Assembly (NCBI RefSeq): GCF_001187785.1
Contig: NZ_CP012154.1
Span: 242,501 to 306,500, forward strand
Length of the DNA: 64,000 nucleotides
Direction of reading: 5' to 3'
Source of the DNA: Wenzhouxiangella marina
Lineage (GTDB): Bacteria; Pseudomonadota; Gammaproteobacteria; Xanthomonadales; Wenzhouxiangellaceae
Shown here: piece after piece, positions 55,491 through 64,000 of the stretch
How the letters are laid out: every line of letters starts with the position of its first letter
Position numbering within the stretch: the first letter of the stretch is position 1
The notes under the pieces: model-generated
What the model was told of the DNA's origin: nothing
Databases searched by the model: none
The model's input: the letters and a program-made list of their open reading frames with translations, nothing else
Position numbers and translations under genes: made by a program

Positions 55491-57644
55491 ATGAAAGCAC
55501 AATCCTTCAAGCTCTTTATCGCGATCGGCGTCGGCATCGGCAGCCTGTGCATGGCCCTGGCCGTGTCGCCCGGACGAGCCACCGAGGTGGCGGCCGTCAG
55601 CGAGACGATGGCCCACCAGCTCGCGCCGAAGTCGGAGCACCGATACGCCAGCCGCTGGGCGACCCGGATCATCAACGCCTACCGCTATGGCGAGAAGGCC
55701 GACGAGGACCTGTCCGAGCGCATGTTCGATCAGTACCTCGACCTGCTCGACGGCAACCGACTCTACTTCACGGCCACTGACATCGCCGATCTCGAGCGCT
55801 ACCGGCCGCATCTGCATGAATCCCTGAAGTCCGCCGATCTCGAGCCGGCCTTCGACATCTTCAACCGCTACGTCAAGCGGGTCAACGAGCGGACCAGTCA
55901 CGCGCTGGAGCTGCTCGACCGGGGCTTCGATTTCACCATCGACGAGGAATACCGCTTCGACCGCACCGAGCTGCCGTGGGCAGCCAGCGAGGAAGAACTC
56001 GAAGAGGTCTGGCGTCAGCGCGTCAAGAACGACTGGCTGCTTCTCAAGCTGACCGATCAGGAAGACGAGGAAATCGCCGAGACCCTGCGTGAGCGCTACA
56101 CCAATCTCGATCGTCGGATCAGCGAGTTCAACAGCGAAGACGTGTTCCAGTTCTTCATGAACGCCTACACGCGCTCGATCGAGCCGCATTCGGCCTACCT
56201 GTCCCCGCGCAGCGTGGACAATTTCGAGATCTCGATGCGCCTGTCCCTCGACGGCATCGGCGCCATGCTGCAGCGCGAAACCGAATACACCACGGTCATG
56301 GAGGTGGTCCCGGGTGGGCCAGCCGATCTGGATGGTCGACTGCAGGCCGGTGATCGCATCGTCGCCGTGGCCCAGGGCGACGAGGATTTCGTGGACGTGA
56401 TCGGCTGGCGCCTGGATGACGTTGTCTCTCTGATCCGTGGCGAGCGCGAGACCGTGGTGCGGCTCGAGGTGCTGCCGGCCGAAACCGGTCTGAGCGGTCC
56501 GTCGCAGGTCATCGATATCGTGCGCGACGAGGTCAAGCTCGAAGAGCAGGCCGCCAGCAGCGAGATCATCGAAGTGCCCGAGGGCGACGAGGTCCGTCGC
56601 ATCGGGGTGATCAACCTGCCGGTCTTCTACGTCGACTTCCAGGGGCGAGCGCGCAACGAGCCGAACTACCGGTCGAGCACCCGCGACACGCGTCATCTGA
56701 TCAACGAACTGCGCGAGCAGGACATCGACGGCCTGGTGATCGACCTGCGCGGCAACGGTGGTGGTGCGCTGATCGAAGCGACCACCCTGACCGGGCTTTT
56801 CATCGATGAAGGTCCGGTGGTCCAGGTGCGCGATTTCCGCGGCCGCATCAATCTGGAGCGCGATCGCGAACCGGGCATGGCCTGGGACGGCCCGCTGGCC
56901 GTGCTGGTCGATCGTCGCAGTGCCTCGGCGTCGGAGATCTTCGCCGCGGCCATCCAGGACTACGGTCGTGGCGTGGTCATCGGTGAAACCACCTTCGGCA
57001 AGGGCACGGTGCAGAACCTGATCGACCTCGATCAGTACTCCAACAGCGATGACACCCGCCTCGGGCAGATCAAGCTGACCATGGCGCAGTTCTACCGCGT
57101 CAACGGCGGCTCGACCCAGCGCATGGGTGTGATCCCGGACATCCTGCTGCCGACCGCCGGTGACCCGGAGGAAACCGGTGAGAGCGCTCTCGAGAACGCC
57201 CTGCCATGGGGCGAGATCGAAGCCACGGAGTTCGATCAGGTGGCCCATCTGGAAAGCCTGGTGGAGCTGGCTCGTCAGCGTCATGAGCAGCGCCTGGAAA
57301 GCGACGAGGAGTTGCAGGACCTGCTGGCCGAGATTCGTGATTTCGAGGCCGAAATCGACCGCCACTCCGTGACCCTTCTCGAATCCGCCCGCCGTGCCGA
57401 GATGGAGGAAGAAGAGGAACGGCGTTCCGAGCGCTACGCGAGCGTCGAGGAATCGGCAACCGACGGCGGTGAGGACGTGCTCAGCGACGCGGCGGGCAAC
57501 GAGGACTCGGAAGATGAAGCGTCCCGTGACCTCTACCTGATCGAAACGGCGAGGATCCTGTCCGACCTGATCGCGCTGGACGGGGATCAGCATCGCATGG
57601 CGCATCGCGGCGACGAGTCCTTGTCGGCCGGCGAGCTGCCCTGA
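55491..57644 (+). CDS. prc: Tail-specific C-terminal processing protease (Prc/Tsp)
   Basis: A 717-residue periplasmic S41A protease: signal peptide (about 1-28), an N-terminal helical domain, a PDZ domain (about 245-330; SMRLSLDGIGAMLQRE), and catalytic core with Ser479/Lys504 in SASASEIFA...TFGKGTVQ (25 residues apart, as in E. coli), and Asp490. The DUF3340 C-terminal part is Glu/Arg-rich and coiled. It processes PBP3 (FtsI) and degrades ssrA-like tails. The long frame upstream of the ATG is open but overlaps lipB. Confidence 0.95.
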   Translation: MKAQSFKLFIAIGVGIGSLCMALAVSPGRATEVAAVSETMAHQLAPKSEHRYASRWATRIINAYRYGEKADEDLSERMFDQYLDLLDGNRLYFTATDIADLERYRPHLHESLKSADLEPAFDIFNRYVKRVNERTSHALELLDRGFDFTIDEEYRFDRTELPWAASEEELEEVWRQRVKNDWLLLKLTDQEDEEIAETLRERYTNLDRRISEFNSEDVFQFFMNAYTRSIEPHSAYLSPRSVDNFEISMRLSLDGIGAMLQRETEYTTVMEVVPGGPADLDGRLQAGDRIVAVAQGDEDFVDVIGWRLDDVVSLIRGERETVVRLEVLPAETGLSGPSQVIDIVRDEVKLEEQAASSEIIEVPEGDEVRRIGVINLPVFYVDFQGRARNEPNYRSSTRDTRHLINELREQDIDGLVIDLRGNGGGALIEATTLTGLFIDEGPVVQVRDFRGRINLERDREPGMAWDGPLAVLVDRRSASASEIFAAAIQDYGRGVVIGETTFGKGTVQNLIDLDQYSNSDDTRLGQIKLTMAQFYRVNGGSTQRMGVIPDILLPTAGDPEETGESALENALPWGEIEATEFDQVAHLESLVELARQRHEQRLESDEELQDLLAEIRDFEAEIDRHSVTLLESARRAEMEEEEERRSERYASVEESATDGGEDVLSDAAGNEDSEDEASRDLYLIETARILSDLIALDGDQHRMAHRGDESLSAGELP

Positions 57645-57679
57645 CCGCGGGCCCGGCGCCGGAAACGGCGCCGAGCTGC

Positions 57680-59805
<2,126 letters not shown>

Positions 59806-59806
<1 letters not shown>

Positions 59807-59862
59807 GGAACCTCTGAATGATCATGCCCGGGCGCTCCGGGCATGATCATTCAGAGGTTCCC
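59806..59862. repeat. Perfect 26-bp inverted repeat after priA
   Basis: GGGAACCTCTGAATGATCAT... pairs with its exact complement at 59837-59862 through 26 bases around a 5-nt loop (GCGCT). There is no T-run on either side. It sits between convergent genes (priA and a small lipoprotein), so could be a bidirectional terminator, or the fused ends of a mobile element (MITE-like). Confidence 0.75.
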
Positions 59863-59880
59863 TGGTGGGCGCGGATTGTC

Positions 59881-60090
59881 TCAGCGCTGGTTCTGCTGCA
59901 GCTCGCTCTCGGACGCTCGCGGCGGATTGACCCATTCGACGCGCACCCCGGCCCGTCGGGCCTGGTACTCGACCGCGTTGACGTAGCTCTGATCGATGCT
60001 CTTGAAGCTGGATTCGGGCCGCGTCTCGGACGAGGCGGCACAGCCGAGCAGGGAGAGGGACAGGACGGATATCAGGATCAGGCGTTTCAT
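59881..60090 (-). CDS. Small lipoprotein, unknown function
   Basis: A 69-residue lipoprotein: basic start MKRLILISVLSLSLLGC with lipobox LLGC (acylated Cys18), then a short soluble part rich in Arg/Glu and ending with the tag SYVNAVEYQARRAGVRVEWV and NPP. Similar small lipoproteins occur in Xanthomonadales, as I recall. AAGGAG precedes the ATG. Function unknown. Confidence 0.75.
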   Translation of the reverse strand: MKRLILISVLSLSLLGCAASSETRPESSFKSIDQSYVNAVEYQARRAGVRVEWVNPPRASESELQQNQR

Positions 60091-60199
60091 TGGCAAACTC
60101 CTTGGCTAACACCATTAGGCCGTACTGAGCCCACGGATCAGCCCGATCGCGGGCCATCCGTAGCCCGACCTTAAAAATACGCCTCTGACCGTGAAGAAA

Positions 60200-61747
60200 T
60201 CAAGAGCTGGCGGCGAGGATCCTCGCCCGTCCCTCCCGCCGTGGATCGGCCGCGGCATCGTCGTGGCTGATGGCATGAACGCCGCCGAAGTAAAGGCTTC
60301 GCCTGGGCCACAGGCAGGCCTCGGGATGCCGTTGTCGCCACCAGTCCGGGTCCGGCAGTGTTCGATCACCGGTAGGGCGCTCGCAGCTCAGGAGACCGCC
60401 TTCCACGTGCAGTCGGGCCGCTTCGATGGCATCGGACAGGGCGCTGCCACCGTCGATCAGGCGAGCGATGACCTGGGTCAGGGCGCTGCGAATCCGGTTC
60501 GAGCCGCCGCTGCCGAGCAGCCAGTGCGCCTGACCCCGCCGAATCAGCGTCGGCGCCATCATCGAGGCCAGCCGTCGATTGCAGGGCCAGGCATGGAATC
60601 CGGCGCGATTGATGTCCTCTTCGCCGAGCATGTTGTTCATGAGAATGCCGGTGCCCGGGATCACGTAGCCCGAGGCTTCGCCGTTGGACAGGGTGATCGC
60701 CACGCCGAGGCCGTTCTCGTCTTCGACGCTGATGTGCGTGGTACCCGCCTGAACCAGAGCGTGTCGAGCGCGCAGGTCCCGGAACGCCGCTCGCAGGCTG
60801 CGAGCCGAGGACGAGGCGTCCGGTGTTTCCAGATCCTGGCGCACGCGGTCGGTCCAGTCCAGCGCCTGGATCATGGCCGAGCAGGCCGCTTCCCGCCCGC
60901 TGCGCTTCGGGGTGGGATGAAGCTGCGCCAGGCGCCCGAGCGCCAGGGCCAGCATCATGCCGCCGAAGGCCGGCGGTGGCGCGGACCAGAGCGTGGCATC
61001 GCGGTAGCGCCAGCGCAGGGGGCGGCGCCAGCGCACCCGATAGGCGGCCAGGTCGCCCAGATGCAGATGGCCGCCGTGGTGCACGCAGGCTTCGGCGAGC
61101 TTGCGCGCCGGCTCACCGCGGTAGAAGCAATCGGGCCCCTGCTGGCCGAAATCCTCGAGGAAGTCCGCCAGCTCGGGGTTGCTCAGGCGCGTGCCGATCA
61201 CCGGCAGCGGGCCGTCCGGTCGATCGAGGCCGAACAGGCGGCTGCAGGCCGGGTTGGCACGAACGATGGGCTGCAGGATCTCGAGCGTGTGGTGCTGCAT
61301 CGCATTGAGCTCGACGCCGTCGCGCGCGGCGGATATTGCCGGGGCGAGCGCCTCGTCCAGAGGCAGACGTCCGAAGCGCTCGGACAGGGCGGCCAGGCCG
61401 GCCGGCACCCCGGGCGTGGCCATGCTGCCCAGGCCGACGTGGAATTCCTGCGTGTCGGTCCCGAAGTGGCCGATGATGGGGTAGAAATCGAGCTCGCCGG
61501 CGTGACGCTGTCTAGGGGTCTGGGTAAAGGCATCCAGGGCCACGGGTGCCCGGCCGGGCACCCGGACGATGGCCAGCGCGCCGCCGCCCAGCGAGCAGAG
61601 CAGGGGCTCGGCGACGCAGGCCGTGGCCGCAGCGGCGATGGCCGCGTCGACCGCATTGCCGCCGAGTTCGAGGACGGCGGCGGCCGCGTCGGTGGTGGCT
61701 CGATGGCCACTGGCGATTCGCCGGGTTTTCGCGCAATGGCCGGACAT
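60200..61747 (-). CDS. Gamma-glutamyltransferase-like Ntn hydrolase
   Basis: A 515-residue protein with the self-cleaving GGT fold: autoprocessing/nucleophile Thr336 in GTTHISV (T336-T337-H338 align with E. coli T391-T392-H393), and a TGILMNNMLG loop and GGSNRI near the small subunit. It begins with SGHRATTDAAAAVLELGGNAVDAA, right at the conserved domain, without a signal peptide, so appears cytoplasmic; classic GGT is periplasmic. Substrates could be glutathione, other gamma-glutamyl amides or cephalosporin-like acyls. GTG at 61750 is an alternative start. It is divergent from L31. Confidence 0.85.
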   Translation of the reverse strand: MSGHCAKTRRIASGHRATTDAAAAVLELGGNAVDAAIAAAATACVAEPLLCSLGGGALAIVRVPGRAPVALDAFTQTPRQRHAGELDFYPIIGHFGTDTQEFHVGLGSMATPGVPAGLAALSERFGRLPLDEALAPAISAARDGVELNAMQHHTLEILQPIVRANPACSRLFGLDRPDGPLPVIGTRLSNPELADFLEDFGQQGPDCFYRGEPARKLAEACVHHGGHLHLGDLAAYRVRWRRPLRWRYRDATLWSAPPPAFGGMMLALALGRLAQLHPTPKRSGREAACSAMIQALDWTDRVRQDLETPDASSSARSLRAAFRDLRARHALVQAGTTHISVEDENGLGVAITLSNGEASGYVIPGTGILMNNMLGEEDINRAGFHAWPCNRRLASMMAPTLIRRGQAHWLLGSGGSNRIRSALTQVIARLIDGGSALSDAIEAARLHVEGGLLSCERPTGDRTLPDPDWWRQRHPEACLWPRRSLYFGGVHAISHDDAAADPRREGRARILAASS

Positions 61748-61776
61748 CACGATAGTCTACCGGGGACAGCCGGCGC

Positions 61777-61805
61777 TTGCGTCACGAACTTCGATGGGTG
61801 ATAAT
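61777..61805 (+). promoter_or_regulatory. Candidate L31 promoter
   Basis: TTGCGT (61777-61782), 17-nt spacer, GATAAT (61800-61805); the -10 matches five of six. The ATG is 40 nt downstream. No Zur-like palindrome is visible. Confidence 0.45.
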
Positions 61806-61845
61806 GCACGGCTATCTTTTGACTTTTCTGTTAGGAATTGCCGAC

Positions 61846-62088
61846 ATGAAGGCCGATATCCATCCGAACTACCGCGAAGTGGTCTTCCAGGACCTGTCCA
61901 GCGACCTGATCTTCAAGACCCGTTCCACCGTCCAGACCAAGGAAACCATCAAGTGGGAAGACGGTAACGAGTACCCGCTGGTCAAGGTCGAGGTGTCGAG
62001 CAAGTCGCACCCGTTCTACACCGGTCAGCACAAGCTGGTGGACTCCGGCGGTCGCGTCGACAAGTTCAAGAAGCGCTACGGCAAGTAA
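61846..62088 (+). CDS. rpmE2: 50S ribosomal protein L31 type B
   Basis: An 80-residue ribosomal protein: [20 protein letters not shown] start and [28 protein letters not shown] end identify type B L31. It has no cysteine, so lacks the zinc site of the usual L31. In many bacteria such copies replace the zinc form during zinc starvation (Zur control); whether a zinc-form paralogue exists is not known from this window. AGGA precedes the ATG. Its last 13 nt overlap the convergent gene. Confidence 0.95.
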   Translation: MKADIHPNYREVVFQDLSSDLIFKTRSTVQTKETIKWEDGNEYPLVKVEVSSKSHPFYTGQHKLVDSGGRVDKFKKRYGK

Positions 62089-64000
62089 GCCGGCTCGAGG
62101 AGGGCGTTGGCGTACTCGCCGAGCACCTCCTCCAGAAATCGGACCTGGTCGGTCTCTTCGACCAGGCCGATGAACTCCAGGCGAAAGTCTTCCCAGCCCG
62201 CGTAGTCCTCGCGGGCGAGATACACGGCCTGACCCGCGAGCCAGGCCTGTTCACTCAGATAGAGCCCCTCGGGTAGAGCGCCGTGCTCCAGCAGCTGCAT
62301 CCAGCGCCGGCTCGCTTGTGCCAGGGCGTCCGGATCGTCCCCGACCAGCAAACTCGCCAGCGAGAGGGCGGCACCGATGCGATCGGGCAGCGCCGGGCAT
62401 TCGAGCCAGCCTTGTCCGCCAAGCGCATCCGCATACTCCGCGCCCAGATACGGCACGAGGCTTTCGGCGGCGCTCGAATAGGCGTCCAGCCAGGCGATCT
62501 GGCCGCTGTTCGAGGATAGCCATTCACAGTCCCGCGAGCGGCGCGCCAGCAATTCGATCGCCGGCTGCTCGATCACGGCCATCGCCCCGGAACGGAGTTC
62601 CTTCAGGGCGCTGCGGGCGCTCGCCGTGGCGGGTTCGGCAGCGAAGTGCGTCAGCCTGGACGGACGAATCTCGGCCGGCAACGTGCCGCCGATGCCGAGG
62701 ATCCGACGAGCCGGCGGCGGTTGTTCTGCCAGGCGAATCAGTCGCTCGGCTCGGCTGAACTGGAAGCGCGTACGCGGTGCCTCAAGGCTCAGGCGAGGGT
62801 AGTACCAGGAATTGGGCGGCTCGGCGAGCGTTCGGGTGATGGCCTGCAGCCAGCGACGATCTCCGAACTCGCGCAGCCGGATCTGTTCGGGTTGAGTCAA
62901 TCCGACCAGTGCAAGCTCGATGCCCAGCTCGCCTCTGAACAGGCGGGAGAGCTCGGGGTCTGGCAGTTCGTTCAGCGAGGCGACGATCAGCAGATCCGAG
63001 GAGTTCGCCATCCACGCCTGGAAATCCCCGAAATGGGGCGAGAGCGCGCTGAGCACGGAGCCCACGAGCGCTTCGTCGATTTCGTAGAGCTGGATCCACT
63101 GGACAAAAAGGCCCTGCTCGCTGAGGCGAGAGGCGGCGAAGCGATAGAACTCATCGGCAAACAGGCTGCCGACGCCCGCCATCCAGGGGTTCGATGGTTC
63201 CGAGACGATCAGATCGTAGCGGCGAGCGCTGGCGGCCAGTACGGCCATGGCGTCGTTGATGACGAGGTGCGAGCGCGGGTCCTCCAGCGCCCGCTCCACA
63301 CGATGCCCGAAATGGCGCGCACCCTCGATCATGCGCTCCTCGATCTCGATCGTGTCCACGCGCTCCAGCCCGGGATCGGCAAGCAGCGTATGCGTGGTCA
63401 GACCCGACCCGAAGCCGATCACCGCGGCTTCGCGAACGTTCTCGCGGTAGGCAAAGGGCAGGGCGCCGGCCAGCACCATGGTGGGCTCGTCCGGCGTGGG
63501 CGCGCCGGGCCGCATGCTCAGCGAGGCGTCGACCTTGCCGTTGTGGGTAATGAACCGGGTTTGTCCGTCGAAGCTTTCGTAGGTGGCAACGCTGGCGGTC
63601 TTGCCGTCGCGGTAGTAGACCATCCGCAGGTCGTCACCCAGGCGATCGGTGCCGGTTCGGAACACACCCGAGGCCAGGCGGTAGGGATCGAAGTGGACCT
63701 GACCGATCGCGATGAGGAGTCCGGCCAGCGCCACCGATGAGGCGGCCGTCAGTGCCAGCCGGCCGGGATGCTCCCGTGCAGATGCCAGGATCAGGGCCAG
63801 GCCGATCAGCAGGTCCACGCCGGCGGCGCTCAGCATCGCGTTGCGCAGACCGAGCAGGGGAATGAGTAGCTGGAGCGCCGCAAAGACGCCGACAATGGCG
63901 CCGAAAGTGTTCCAGGCGTAGACCTGTCCGATGACCCGTTCGCCGTGACCGCGACGCAGCAACAGACTCGTGAGCAGGGGCAGCAGCGCGCCGGCAAAGA
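62076..64000 (-). CDS. Membrane spermidine synthase-like protein (N-terminus off window)
   Basis: Partial: at least 641 residues, running off the window at 64000. Visible N-terminal part FAGALLPLL...[19 protein letters not shown] has several TM helices, then a spermidine-synthase fold (from about 150): [15 protein letters not shown] (SAM site), [15 protein letters not shown] and [18 protein letters not shown], plus a unique C-terminal extension. It resembles MFS/spermidine synthase fusion proteins common in Proteobacteria, of unknown reaction. The stop overlaps L31 by 13 nt on the opposite strand. Confidence 0.8.
   Translation of the reverse strand, partial: FAGALLPLLTSLLLRRGHGERVIGQVYAWNTFGAIVGVFAALQLLIPLLGLRNAMLSAAGVDLLIGLALILASAREHPGRLALTAASSVALAGLLIAIGQVHFDPYRLASGVFRTGTDRLGDDLRMVYYRDGKTASVATYESFDGQTRFITHNGKVDASLSMRPGAPTPDEPTMVLAGALPFAYRENVREAAVIGFGSGLTTHTLLADPGLERVDTIEIEERMIEGARHFGHRVERALEDPRSHLVINDAMAVLAASARRYDLIVSEPSNPWMAGVGSLFADEFYRFAASRLSEQGLFVQWIQLYEIDEALVGSVLSALSPHFGDFQAWMANSSDLLIVASLNELPDPELSRLFRGELGIELALVGLTQPEQIRLREFGDRRWLQAITRTLAEPPNSWYYPRLSLEAPRTRFQFSRAERLIRLAEQPPPARRILGIGGTLPAEIRPSRLTHFAAEPATASARSALKELRSGAMAVIEQPAIELLARRSRDCEWLSSNSGQIAWLDAYSSAAESLVPYLGAEYADALGGQGWLECPALPDRIGAALSLASLLVGDDPDALAQASRRWMQLLEHGALPEGLYLSEQAWLAGQAVYLAREDYAGWEDFRLEFIGLVEETDQVRFLEEVLGEYANALLEPAYLP

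Overview
The window is high-GC bacterial chromosome from a gammaproteobacterium. Evidence: an alanine tRNA inside an rRNA operon with E. coli-like 23S and 5S genes, a GlnRS closely following the E. coli layout, RlmJ, DUF1415, a type B L31, and a joined mreBCD-mrdA-rodA-mltB-rlpA-dacA-ybeD-lipB cluster. The ECF sigma/TPR kinase pair and secreted proteins ending in a short F-x-D-R-F-E tail remind me of the Xanthomonadales/Wenzhouxiangellaceae side of the class; that placement is inference. No phage, integrase, IS transposase or CRISPR was seen, so this is mostly core chromosome with some lineage-specific accessory genes. Layout: 1-3617 is the 3' part of an rRNA operon (tRNA-Ala, boxA, 23S with long processing stems, 5S, terminator), followed by what looks like a decayed tandem second 5S with its own terminator. 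3781-10015 holds a periplasmic thioredoxin-like protein, a dicarboxylate/amino acid symporter, glnS, a TonB-like protein, a bactofilin with a methyltransferase-like partner, and mscL. 10063-15445 is a minus-strand metal/envelope block: an OprC-like copper TonB receptor, a DUF2946 protein, a Spy/CpxP-like protein, and a CpxAR-like two-component system. 15514-30795 mixes a PhyH oxygenase, an S9 peptidase, rlmJ, an RND efflux pair, a duplicated 160-bp repeat with REP-like hairpins, tspO with a dienelactone hydrolase, a penicillin-binding-like serine hydrolase, a membrane TolB/TPR protein, and a GST / small-protein / HxlR locus with two palindromic operators. 30770-43018 (minus strand) carries two secreted beta-helix proteins around an ECF sigma/serine-threonine kinase pair, then a PhnD-like binding protein translationally coupled to a GGDEF-EAL protein, a radical SAM protein and DUF1415. 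43129-45786 has a crotonase, a spermidine-synthase-like protein, tRNA-Met with a strong promoter, and a PfkB kinase. 45952-59806 is one long plus-strand run: rod-shape and elongation genes, wall hydrolases, dacA, ybeD, lipB, prc and priA, ending in a perfect 26-bp inverted repeat. 59881-64000 has a small lipoprotein, a gamma-glutamyltransferase-like enzyme, L31 type B, and a membrane spermidine-synthase-like protein cut by the window edge. Most interesting candidates: the PhnD/GGDEF-EAL signalling pair (formally like NspS/MbaA), the HxlR twin operator with an unlisted 32-residue membrane protein, the tandem 5S decay array, the OprC-type copper site with its gene neighbourhood, and the ECF/kinase/beta-helix cluster with shared C-terminal tails.
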